From Sporosarcina gallistercoris (GTDB lineage Bacteria; Bacillota; Bacilli; Bacillales_A; Planococcaceae): DNA of 64,000 bases. The notes under the pieces were generated by a model, which had not been told where the DNA came from, made no database searches, and saw only the letters and a list, made by a program, of their open reading frames with translations. Each line of letters starts with the position of its first letter. Within the stretch, counting starts at the first letter, position 1. This document shows, in pieces, positions 22,063 through 29,523 of this stretch. Location of the stretch: contig NZ_JACSQY010000006.1 of the NCBI RefSeq assembly GCF_014836415.1, positions 1 through 64,000 of the forward strand, written 5' to 3'. A program made the translations under genes and the position numbers.

Positions 22063-22220
22063 CCCGCTCGTTTCCCGTTGGAACCCGCCCGTTCCGCGTT
22101 GAAACCCGCCCGTTTCGACGTGCAACCCGCTCGTTCCGCGTTGAAACCCGCCCGTTTCGGCGTGCAACCCGCTCATTTCGCCCTCGAACCCGCCCGTTTC
22201 CTCGGATTACCCGCTCATTC
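22063..22220 (+). repeat. Repeat array 3, exact 21-bp period (ACCCGCYCGTTTC core)
   Basis: Eight units with cores at 22066, 22087, 22108, 22129, 22150, 22171, 22192 and 22213, exactly 21 bp apart. The core is CCCGCTCGTT, CCCGCCCGTT or CCCGCTCATT, related to the GCTCATAA core of arrays 1 and 2. Because 21 is a multiple of 3, open frames here encode a heptad repeat. These frames have no ribosome binding site and no family match, and sister arrays with a 20-bp pitch argue against coding. The array lies between two converging gene ends; from 22230 to 22420 nothing else is recognisable. Confidence 0.88.
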
Positions 22221-22422
22221 CCGCGGTAATTCCCCTTCTCCTACACGTATCCAAGATCGCGACCAATCCTTCTTTCCCTCATTCAAAACCAATCCTGATT
22301 GGTGTGCTCCGCTTCGCTGCGCATTTAGGGATGCGAAGGGTAGGAATTCGGATTTTCACCGGAACCCGCTCGTTATCTCTCGGTTACCAAGCTCGAACCC
22401 AAAAACTTCTCTCCATCCAAAC

Positions 22423-22452
22423 AAAAAAAGCAACGAGCACGAGGCTCGTTGC
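22423..22452 (-). terminator. Terminator after the NUDIX gene
   Basis: GCAACGAGC and GCTCGTTGC (22430-22452) form a hairpin whose minus-strand reading ends in a run of seven T (complement of 22423-22429). Confidence 0.92.
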
Positions 22453-22465
22453 CATTCACCAACTC

Positions 22466-22897
22466 TTATTCGATAAACTCCAGGGCCTGATCTTGCTTTG
22501 ATGCAAGCTTCGGAAGATCTTCGACAGGTATCCATTTGAACCGGAATATCAATCCTTCGTCCTTCCCATCCCCATGTACCTTGTAATCCCACCCACGTTT
22601 AGGATCTCCCACATAATCGAAGTGGAAAACGTTTCGTTCGAGTACTTCATCTTTATCCTTCGGGAAGAAGTTCGTTTTATGCAATTTTCCGCATAAGACA
22701 AGTTCATCTCGTTGGATGCCGGATTCTTCCTCAATTTCTCGATATAAGGCATCGATCAGTAGTTCATCCCGTTCGATCGTGCCGCCTGGTACTTGAAGTC
22801 CAGCTTCAGGATAATCCCTATGCTCGAACACAAGAAGTTGTCGGTCATCTTCTTCACCTTTTGTAATATAGGCAAGTACTTTCCGTTTAAGTTTCAT
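22466..22897 (-). CDS. NUDIX hydrolase
   Basis: A 143-residue NUDIX family pyrophosphohydrolase. The complete Nudix box (G-x5-E-x7-R-E-x-x-E-E-x-G) starts at the G-G-T-I-E-R-D-E stretch near residue 38. The substrate is unknown. The start at 22897 is set by a GAGGTG box; upstream in-frame codons lie inside the promoter. The gene has its own promoter (TTGAAT, 17 bases, TATAAT) and its own terminator. Confidence 0.88.
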   Translation of the reverse strand: MKLKRKVLAYITKGEEDDRQLLVFEHRDYPEAGLQVPGGTIERDELLIDALYREIEEESGIQRDELVLCGKLHKTNFFPKDKDEVLERNVFHFDYVGDPKRGWDYKVHGDGKDEGLIFRFKWIPVEDLPKLASKQDQALEFIE

Positions 22898-22922
22898 TGC
22901 GTTCACCTCACTTAATTGTACT

Positions 22923-22951
22923 ATTATACAATACAATTGACAATAATTCAA
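22923..22951 (-). promoter_or_regulatory. Sigma-A promoter of the NUDIX gene
   Basis: On the minus strand TTGAAT (complement of 22946-22951) and TATAAT (complement of 22923-22928) are separated by 17 bases, about 25 bases upstream of the start codon. Confidence 0.75.
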
Positions 22952-23088
22952 GTTTTCAAGCAACCACTTGTCACAACTCCATCACTTTTATTTACCCAGA
23001 TAGGCGTAATTTAATCCTAATTGGGGAAAGTAATGAGTACATCATGTTATGGTAATTTCATAAGAAACTTTTGAAAGGATGTGGCCCG

Positions 23089-23181
23089 ATGTACAAAAAA
23101 CAGGAAAAGGTTCTCATGTGGTTAGCATTTGGCGTCGCGGGCATTATGCTTCTCTCAATTGTTGGAAAAATATTTGGATGA
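23089..23181 (+). CDS. 30-residue membrane microprotein upstream of cydA
   Basis: A small ORF with a GAAAGGATG-type ribosome binding site. It encodes 30 residues: a charged N-terminus (M-Y-K-K-Q-E-K), one hydrophobic helix (about residues 8-26) and a short tail. It ends 47 bases before cydA and reads in the same direction. I do not recognise a family. It may be an extra small subunit or assembly factor of the bd oxidase, or a leader peptide. Support is position, ribosome binding site and membrane-helix composition only. Confidence 0.5.
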   Translation: MYKKQEKVLMWLAFGVAGIMLLSIVGKIFG

Positions 23182-23228
23182 AAAATAAGTAATACAAGGA
23201 CACTTTAGTATTGAAGGAGGCAACGCAG

Positions 23229-24578
23229 ATGGGCAATGAAGAAGCAGTATTTTTCTCCCGCGTTTTGACGGAAACGACCTTATCTTTCCATATCATTTAT
23301 GCGACCATAGGTGTCGGTGTCCCACTCATGATCATGCTAGCCCAGTGGGTCGGAATTAAGAAAAATGACGAGCATTATATATTACTCGCAAGAAGGTGGG
23401 CACGGGGATTTGTCATCACTGTTGCCGTAGGTGTTGTTACCGGTACCGCCATAGGGTTACAGCTCTCGTTATTATGGCCGAATTTCATGGAATTAGCCGG
23501 CAACGTCATCGCGTTACCGTTATTCATGGAAACGTTCGCATTCTTTTTTGAGGCGATTTTCCTCGGGATCTATCTCTACACGTGGGATCGATTTGAAAAT
23601 CAGAAGAAGCATTTACTATTGCTTATTCCAGTAGCGCTCGGTGCAGCATTCTCTGCGGTGTTCATCACTATAGTGAACGCATTCATGAACGCTCCGCGTG
23701 GATTTGACATCGTCAATGGGGAGCTTGTCAACATCAGTCCATTACTTGCGATGTTCAATCCGGCGATGCCGACAAAAGTGGCGCACGTCGTCGTGACGGC
23801 ATTCATGACCGCTGCATTCATCTTAGCTGCAATCGCGGCATTCCGCTTATTGCGCGGATCTGATCACGTTTATCACAAAAAGGCTCTTTTGCTCACTATG
23901 AAAGTCGGCTTCATCTTCTCGATTGGCGCCGCAATTATCGGCGATTTCTCCGGGAAGTACTTAGCAGAGTATCAGCCGGAAAAACTAGCTGCTGCGGAAT
24001 GGCATTTTGAAACGACAGACAAAGCGGAGCTCATCTTGATGGGCGTTCTGACGGAGGATAACGAAGTCAAATACGCACTTAAAATCCCATACGGACTTTC
24101 AATTCTCGCCGCAAACAATCCGTTCGCAGAAGTTACAGGATTGGATCAGTTCCCCGAGGATGAAGTACCGCCGCTTTACATCCACTATTTATTCAACTTG
24201 ATGGTATTCATCGGCATGTGGATGACGTTCTTATCTGGAGTATTCCTCTTAGGAAAGTGGAAAGGATGGACCTTCATCGCATCGAAGTGGTTCCGCTGGC
24301 TCATTGTCCTCGGAGCACCGCTTTCGCTCCTTGCCATTGAATTTGGATGGTGGTTTGCAGAAGTCGGCCGACAACCGTGGATTTTACGAGATATCATGAA
24401 AGTTTCGGAAGCCGCAACGACAAGTGGACAAGTGGATACCATGCTCGTTCTGTTCTGCTTGCTTTATCTCGTCCTCGGGGTCGGGAGTGTCGTTGTATTA
24501 CGCCGGATGTTCCGTCGCAATCCAGTGGAGAAAGAACTGGAAGACCGTCATGCGATGAGAGGACGTGATGTACGATGA
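23229..24578 (+). CDS. cydA: Cytochrome bd-type quinol oxidase subunit I
   Basis: A 449-residue integral membrane subunit carrying haems b558, b595 and d. It oxidises quinol and, with subunit II, reduces O2 to water without pumping protons. At about 450 residues it belongs to the short Q-loop group (YthA/CIO-like) and not the longer E. coli CydA form. The ATG at 23229 follows GAAGGAGG; an upstream in-frame TTG at 23211 overlaps that box. Its stop overlaps the cydB start by 4 bases. No clear Rex or ResD site was seen upstream. Confidence 0.95.
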   Translation: MGNEEAVFFSRVLTETTLSFHIIYATIGVGVPLMIMLAQWVGIKKNDEHYILLARRWARGFVITVAVGVVTGTAIGLQLSLLWPNFMELAGNVIALPLFMETFAFFFEAIFLGIYLYTWDRFENQKKHLLLLIPVALGAAFSAVFITIVNAFMNAPRGFDIVNGELVNISPLLAMFNPAMPTKVAHVVVTAFMTAAFILAAIAAFRLLRGSDHVYHKKALLLTMKVGFIFSIGAAIIGDFSGKYLAEYQPEKLAAAEWHFETTDKAELILMGVLTEDNEVKYALKIPYGLSILAANNPFAEVTGLDQFPEDEVPPLYIHYLFNLMVFIGMWMTFLSGVFLLGKWKGWTFIASKWFRWLIVLGAPLSLLAIEFGWWFAEVGRQPWILRDIMKVSEAATTSGQVDTMLVLFCLLYLVLGVGSVVVLRRMFRRNPVEKELEDRHAMRGRDVR

Positions 24579-25600
24579 ACCTTGAGATAATAGGAATCAC
24601 CGTATTGTGGACGTTTCTGTTTGGGTACATCATGGTCGGAGCAATCGACTTCGGCGCAGGATTTTTTAACGCATATAGTACAATCACAGGAAAACAGCGC
24701 ATACTCACGAAAGTCATTCAGCGCTATTTGTCACCAGTGTGGGAAATCACCAACGTTTTCCTGGTATTCTTCTTTGTCGGCATCATCGGGTTCTTCCCGA
24801 AAACGGCGTTCTACTACGGCACAACGCTGCTTGTGCCCGTCAGTTTCGGGGTTATCCTCCTCGCCATCCGTGGTTCCTACTATGCGTTTGAAACCTATGG
24901 AGCACGCGGGCACAAAGGATACTCGTTCATGTATGGGGTGGCAGGCTTGCTCATCCCAGCATCACTGTCGATCGTACTGACCATTTCCGAAGGGGGATTC
25001 ATCGAACTCGTTGACGGAAATCCCGTACTTGACTATTGGAAGTTATTCACAAGTCCATTGACCTGGTCGATCGTTGTCCTCAGTCTTTCAGCTACTCTAT
25101 ACATTTCAGCTGTTTTCTTAACGTGGTATGCCAACAAAGCACGGGACGTTGAGGCAACAGGATTACTGCGAAGATATGCACTGACATGGGCACTGCCGAC
25201 GATGATTGCAGCAGGGGGAATTATTGTTGAACTTAGAAAATATCAGCCGGAGCACTACAGTAATATCCAGAATTTCTGGCCGATGTTCTTGATTTCCTTC
25301 CTGCTATTTGTCGGGACCGTGTTTTTGCTCTATACGAAACGTCAATATGGATGGGCGTTCGCAATGCTCGCAGGGCAATTCGCATTTGCGTTCTACGGGT
25401 ATGGGGCATCGCATTATCCGTATTTGCTCTATCCATACTTGACGATTTACGACAGCTTTACAAATCCAGCAATGGCTATCTCACTCATCGTCGTGTTCGT
25501 ACTCGGGCTCTGCCTGCTCATCCCGTCACTGATCCTAGTCATGCGTCTATTCCTGTTTGATAAAGACTACGTGAGCGGCAAAGGCGATTATCATGCATAA
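24575..25600 (+). CDS. cydB: Cytochrome bd-type quinol oxidase subunit II
   Basis: A 341-residue membrane protein with eight to nine hydrophobic segments, the CydB/YthB structural partner of CydA. The N-terminal G-A-I-D-F-G motif near residue 23 is a family hallmark. It overlaps cydA (ATGA) and is followed after 12 bases by a tiny third subunit gene. Confidence 0.95.
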   Translation: MNLEIIGITVLWTFLFGYIMVGAIDFGAGFFNAYSTITGKQRILTKVIQRYLSPVWEITNVFLVFFFVGIIGFFPKTAFYYGTTLLVPVSFGVILLAIRGSYYAFETYGARGHKGYSFMYGVAGLLIPASLSIVLTISEGGFIELVDGNPVLDYWKLFTSPLTWSIVVLSLSATLYISAVFLTWYANKARDVEATGLLRRYALTWALPTMIAAGGIIVELRKYQPEHYSNIQNFWPMFLISFLLFVGTVFLLYTKRQYGWAFAMLAGQFAFAFYGYGASHYPYLLYPYLTIYDSFTNPAMAISLIVVFVLGLCLLIPSLILVMRLFLFDKDYVSGKGDYHA

Positions 25601-25612
25601 GGGGGAGATCGT

Positions 25613-25738
25613 TTGGAAAACTTCATCATCTTTTACGCACCATTCATTGTATTAATCGGGTTGATTGTAGCAGCCTTTGTCGTCGCACCAATGGACGGCT
25701 GGGCGATCGGAAAGAAAAAAGAGAAGCAAAAGAAATGA
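25613..25738 (+). CDS. cydS: Small bd oxidase subunit, CydS-like
   Basis: A 41-residue single-helix membrane protein starting with TTG at 25613, eight bases after a GGGGGAG box. The N-terminus (M-E-N-F-I-I-F-Y-A-P-F) resembles the CydS subunit that binds CydA in the Geobacillus bd oxidase, and the position right after cydB fits. The C-terminus is a lysine-rich tail. It is too short for routine gene calling. A terminator overlaps its stop, so cydA-cydB-cydS form a complete unit. Confidence 0.72.
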   Translation: MENFIIFYAPFIVLIGLIVAAFVVAPMDGWAIGKKKEKQKK

Positions 25739-25742
25739 GGGA

Positions 25743-25770
25743 AGGGGGCTGCTGAGGCAGCTCCTTTTTC
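25743..25770 (+). terminator. Terminator after the cyd operon
   Basis: GGGGGCTGC and GCAGCTCC pair around a 3-4 base loop and are followed by TTTTTC. Confidence 0.85.
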
Positions 25771-25823
25771 TTGCGATAAATTCGTGGCGGGGCACTGGAC
25801 TCCAGGCCGGACCGTTCCATTCT

Positions 25824-26016
25824 GATCAAGTAAGTGGGGAATCCGCTCAAGCAAGCGGGAAAGTAATCAAGTAAGTGGAGAATCCGCTCAAGCAAACGGG
25901 AAAGTGATCAAGCAAGTGGAGAATCCGCTCAAGCAAACGGGAAAGTGATCAAGCAAGTGGGGAATCCGCTCAAGCAAACGGAAAAGTGATCAAGCAAGCC
26001 GCGAATCCGATCAAGC
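25824..26016 (+). repeat. Repeat array 4, alternating GATCAAGC / GCTCAAGC every 20-21 bp
   Basis: Ten cores start at 25824, 25845, 25866, 25886, 25906, 25927, 25947, 25968, 25988 and 26009. GATCAAG(C/T) and GCTCAAGC alternate strictly up to 25988, with a doublet unit of about 41 bp, the same alternation as array 2 but with CAAGC in place of CATAA. Spacers are AAGTGGGGAATCC- and AAACGGGAAAGT-like. It lies between the cyd terminator and rlmCD. Confidence 0.92.
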
Positions 26017-26116
26017 AAGAAACCAATCCATTCCATCTCCACAAAATCGACTCAAGCAACTCACCTCGACCTATGGTAAACTACAGTACAGACCGAAAAC
26101 TGGAGGGCACGAACTT

Positions 26117-27478
26117 ATGACCTATGCAGTAAACCAAAACGACCGACTCGTCGTTCATATAGAAGATCTCACACACGACGGATCAGGCGTCGGCAAAGTC
26201 CAAGGCTATCCGCTTTTCATCCCCGGCGCACTACCGGGTGAAGAAGTAGAAGTCAAAGTCGGCAAAACGTTGAAAAACTATGGATTCGCAAAGCTGCTCA
26301 ACATTGTCACGCCTTCACCTGAACGTATCGAAGGACCTTGTCACGTCTATCCCGAATGTGGCGGCTGCCAAATTCAGCACTTGACCTACGACGCCCAGCT
26401 CAAGCAAAAGCAGAAAACTGTCCGCGACGCTATTGACCGCATCGCTAAGCTACCTGACGTACCGGTACATCCCGTACTCGGTATGGAAGATCCATGGCGC
26501 TATCGCAACAAATCCCAGATTCCTTTCAGCGAACGCGATGGCCAAGTTGTCTCCGGATTTTATCGCTCGAAAACACATCATATCGTTGATACCGACGTAT
26601 GCATTATCCAAAGTGAAAAAGCGGACGAACTCATGGCCATGCTGAAACGCGAACTGCAAATACTTGGAATCGACGCTTACGACGAACACAAACACAAGGG
26701 ATTCCTGCGCCACTTAGTCGTCCGCAAAGCCCGTGCAACCGGTGAACTCATGGTCGTTCTAGTCACAGCCAGACGCAAATTCCCTGAAGCCGACCAAGTC
26801 ATCCAAGCGATCAGACGCGTCGTTCCTGACGTCACGTCCATCATGCAAAACGTCAACACACAAAAGACGAACGTGATTTTTGGCAATGAAACCCTCTGTC
26901 TCTACGGCAAAGACATCATCATCGACTCCATTGGCGGTGTCGATTTTGAAATCTCGGCACGCTCGTTCTATCAAGTGAATCCCGTGCAAACGGAAACGCT
27001 TTATAACCAAGCGCTCAACTATGCACAACTGACCGGGACGGAAACCGTCATCGACGCCTACTGCGGGATCGGGACCATCTCGCTATTCCTCGCAAAACAA
27101 GCGAAAGAAGTATACGGTGTGGAAATCGTACCGCAAGCCATCGAAGACGCAAAACGGAACGCTGCACTAAACGGTATCGACAATGCACATTTCGAAACCG
27201 GTGCTTCAGAGGACATCATTCCGAAATGGTACAGCGAAGGAAAAACATTCGATGTGTTAGTAGTCGATCCGCCGCGGAAAGGCTGTGACGAAAAACTGCT
27301 CGAAACCATTCTGACGCACAAACCAGGTCGCGTCGTCTACGTCTCCTGCAACCCGGCAACCTTAGCCCGCGATCTTCGTATCTTAGAAGATGGCGGCTAC
27401 AAAACACAAGAAATCCAGCCAGTGGACATGTTCCCACACTCCACACATATCGAAGCAGTCGCTTGGTTGGAACTATAA
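26117..27478 (+). CDS. rlmCD: 23S rRNA (uracil-5-)-methyltransferase RlmCD
   Basis: A 453-residue RumA/RlmD family enzyme. The Bacillus orthologue (YefA/RlmCD) methylates both U747 and U1939 of 23S rRNA. It has an N-terminal TRAM domain (about 1-62), a 4Fe-4S-type cysteine set starting C-H-V-Y-P-E-C-G-G-C near residue 75, SAM motif D-A-Y-C-G-I-G near 313 and the catalytic cysteine in S-C-N-P-A-T near 410. It ends in the normal family C-terminus. The last 23 codons and the terminator are repeated 1100 bases downstream, flanking a fic pseudogene. Confidence 0.96.
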   Translation: MTYAVNQNDRLVVHIEDLTHDGSGVGKVQGYPLFIPGALPGEEVEVKVGKTLKNYGFAKLLNIVTPSPERIEGPCHVYPECGGCQIQHLTYDAQLKQKQKTVRDAIDRIAKLPDVPVHPVLGMEDPWRYRNKSQIPFSERDGQVVSGFYRSKTHHIVDTDVCIIQSEKADELMAMLKRELQILGIDAYDEHKHKGFLRHLVVRKARATGELMVVLVTARRKFPEADQVIQAIRRVVPDVTSIMQNVNTQKTNVIFGNETLCLYGKDIIIDSIGGVDFEISARSFYQVNPVQTETLYNQALNYAQLTGTETVIDAYCGIGTISLFLAKQAKEVYGVEIVPQAIEDAKRNAALNGIDNAHFETGASEDIIPKWYSEGKTFDVLVVDPPRKGCDEKLLETILTHKPGRVVYVSCNPATLARDLRILEDGGYKTQEIQPVDMFPHSTHIEAVAWLEL

Positions 27479-27519
27479 AAATCAGACGCGGTCCTCTAGA
27501 TCAACTAGGGGGCCGTGTT
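27410..27519 (+). repeat. Direct repeat, left copy (rlmCD 3' end plus terminator)
   Basis: This segment, covering the last 22 codons of rlmCD, its stop and most of its terminator, recurs at 28510-28619 with an offset of exactly 1100 bases and no gaps as far as the terminator stem. Most differences are single substitutions. Confidence 0.88.
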
Positions 27520-27530
27520 AGTTTTTTTTA
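27485..27530 (+). terminator. Terminator after rlmCD
   Basis: ACGCGGTCCTCTAG and CTAGGGGGCCGTGT pair, including several G-T pairs, and are followed by eight T. It is the degenerate counterpart of the better-matched terminator at 28580-28625. Confidence 0.82.
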
Positions 27531-27742
27531 TAAGAATCAGGTGTCCGAATTCGGCTTTTATAATCTGGGATACCTTCATAGTGATTTGAAAATTGTCTGG
27601 ATTATACATAACGTGGATATACTTGGATTTAAAAAGAGGAGGCAACTTGAACCACTTGCCTTAGTAGTAAATGGTCGTAGAAAACGATATAATGGAAGTA
27701 TGAGAACGAGGAAAGAGAGCTGATGATATGAAGGAGTTAACG

Positions 27743-28463
27743 ATGGAATCCAAAGAATTTAAAAGGGTTCTTCAAAATCTGCATCTTGAAAATCTTAGCC
27801 TCCCTTTGCATATGCAAAAGAAAATTTTAGAACTGGTGAATTCAAACGTATCGATTACTTCTGCACTTATAAAGGACCTGCTCCAATATGGAAAGTATAA
27901 TGAACAAGTGAATGACGATTTCCTTCTAGAAAAAAATTTATTGAATATCAGCTCATATGAAGAGCTGGAACGAGCAGAAGCGTTGGCCTTCTCACTTCGA
28001 GCGACCGAGCTAGAAAAAACTGAATATGCCATGGTTTCTTTAACATTGGATGGCTTTAAAGAGTTGCATCATTATTTGTTCCAAGATATCTATTCATTTG
28101 CAGGTGAGTTTCGTGATGTGCAAATTATGAAGGGAACGACGAGATTTTGTCAGGTTCAATAGTTAGATGACTATGCAAATAATCTGTTCACTGAACTTCA
28201 AGAGGAACCAAAATGGGCTAATCTTGAAGAAGCTGCACAGCGCTTAGCTTATTTTAAATCCGAACTCAATATGCTACATCCTTTTCGAGAAGGGAACGGT
28301 CGAACGATTCGTATTTATATGTATGTTTTTGCTTTGTTAAGAGACATAGAATGGAATTACGAAACTCTAGATCACGACATATATACAAGCAATGATTCAA
28401 TCTGTTGTGAACACAGAAATGCTGGAACTAGTTTTTTCTCAATCTATACAATTTCTTAAATAA
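27743..28463 (+). pseudogene. Fic family adenylyltransferase, broken by a stop and a frameshift
   Basis: Reading from ATG 27743 (box AAGGAG) gives a Fic protein interrupted by an in-frame TAG at 28160-28162, after which the frame stays open and includes the intact catalytic motif H-P-F-R-E-G-N-G-R-T near 28277. A one-base insertion near 28385 then shifts the C-terminus; the original frame continues to a stop at 28461-28463. The N-terminal ~50 residues look like an inhibitory antitoxin helix region (L-E-N motif), so this was probably a self-inhibited Fic toxin that AMPylates target proteins. It is inactive as read. It lies entirely between the two copies of the rlmCD 3' end. Confidence 0.85.
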
Positions 28464-28509
28464 GCGACAAGTTATTTAATATGCTTTCATCTGATGGTAT
28501 AGAAATTCA

Positions 28510-28619
28510 GAAATCCAGCCAGTGGACTTGTTCCCACATCCCACTCACATCGAAGCAGTCGCTTGGCTCAAACTATAAAAAACAGACGCGGTCCTCTAGC
28601 TTAACTAGAAGACCGCGTC
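28510..28619 (+). repeat. Direct repeat, right copy (orphan rlmCD 3' end plus terminator)
   Basis: An orphan fragment whose translation ends like RlmCD (P-V-D-L-F-P-H-P-T-H-I-E-A-V-A-W then a stop at 28576-28578). It differs from the left copy by scattered substitutions, as an allele from a related strain would. It marks the right edge of the inserted fic segment. Confidence 0.88.
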
Positions 28620-28625
28620 TGTTTG
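28580..28625 (+). terminator. Second copy of the rlmCD terminator
   Basis: AACAGACGCGGTC-CTCTAG and CTAGA-AGACCGCGTCTGTT pair at 18 of 19 positions around a 5-base loop; the trailing T-run is short (TTTGATT). It has better pairing than the copy that now follows rlmCD. Confidence 0.8.
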
Positions 28626-28730
28626 ATTCTCCCAAGTCAGCTCACTTTGAATTCCAATCGGCATCCGATTCACATACCACGCCCCTATGAATATACTGAG
28701 CCAAACGTCCAAGTAGGAGTGAGGAAGAGA

Positions 28731-29465
28731 ATGAATTTAAATCATGTGAACCCGTACAGACAACCTGAAATCATTACCAGCACGTATGGAGATGTTAATG
28801 GAGATGGAATGGTAGATGTGGTGTATTTGACGGGGGTCAAGTCGGTGGACCCATCGAGTCCCTATTTGCAGCAGATTACGTTACACATTCAAGACGGGGC
28901 GACGAACAAAGTGCAGACGATTGCGCTGAATGAAGAAGGGAACTCCGGTTACAATCCGACTCTCTTTTTGGGGGACTTTACAGGCGATGGCATTTTAGAC
29001 ATTCTGATTAGCATTGACTCCGGGGGATCGGGTGCATTTACATTCGACTATGTGTACTCCTTCGCAAAAAATCAAGCTGAAAAATTATTTGATTTTGAGC
29101 AATACAACAATCAGAACCAGTACACGGTCACTTATCAAGACTATTTCAAAGTGAACGTTCATAGCCCTGCAACGGGTAAATCTTATTTAATAGATATCAG
29201 TGATCGAGGTGCAGAGTATCTATCTCAAATCTATTATCAAAATGGGAAATTGAAACAGCCGGTCCAGGGGATGGCAGATGGGGTTAGCGGGTTTTATCCA
29301 GTAGATATGGACCGTGATGGCGTGTATGAAATTCAGGCATATCAGCAAATTAGCGGACTTTACCACGCAGATGCATTTGGATATATCATTAATACATTAA
29401 AATGGGATGGACACAAGTTCGCGATTTGGCAGCAATGGTTCGCCATTTACGGAACCTCAAACTAG
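28731..29465 (+). CDS. FG-GAP/VCBS-type repeat protein
   Basis: A 244-residue protein with calcium-loop-like FG-GAP motifs: G-D-V-N-G-D-G-M-V-D near residue 20, G-D-F-T-G-D-G-I-L-D near 82 and D-M-D-R-D-G-V-Y-E near 192. Such motifs occur in beta-propeller surface proteins, but there is no signal peptide here. Spore-associated localisation is possible but not shown. The ATG at 28731 is set by an AGGAGTGAGG box; upstream in-frame codons lie in the rlmCD-like remnant. It converges on the carotenoid operon with a shared terminator. Confidence 0.78.
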   Translation: MNLNHVNPYRQPEIITSTYGDVNGDGMVDVVYLTGVKSVDPSSPYLQQITLHIQDGATNKVQTIALNEEGNSGYNPTLFLGDFTGDGILDILISIDSGGSGAFTFDYVYSFAKNQAEKLFDFEQYNNQNQYTVTYQDYFKVNVHSPATGKSYLIDISDRGAEYLSQIYYQNGKLKQPVQGMADGVSGFYPVDMDRDGVYEIQAYQQISGLYHADAFGYIINTLKWDGHKFAIWQQWFAIYGTSN

Positions 29466-29478
29466 GTCTCGCAAGTAG

Positions 29479-29514
29479 GGAAACTGCACAACTCAGAACC
29501 TGTTGTGCAGTTTT
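29479..29514. terminator. Bidirectional terminator between FG-GAP gene and carotenoid operon
   Basis: AAACTGCACAAC and GTTGTGCAGTTTT pair perfectly around a 10-base loop, with A/T-runs on both sides. It serves both converging transcripts. Confidence 0.88.
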
Positions 29515-29523
29515 AGACGCACA

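Noticed and set aside
22023..22476. Open frames with a heptad repeat protein in array 3
   Set aside because: No ribosome binding site, frames run through a terminator of the opposite gene, and related arrays have a 20-bp pitch incompatible with coding.
27463..27723. An 86-codon open frame between rlmCD and fic
   Set aside because: It overlaps the rlmCD stop and terminator, has no ribosome binding site, and looks random in composition.
28481..28690. A 69-codon open frame across the second rlmCD 3' copy
   Set aside because: It reads the orphan rlmCD end in a different frame and runs through the terminator; an artefact of the duplication.
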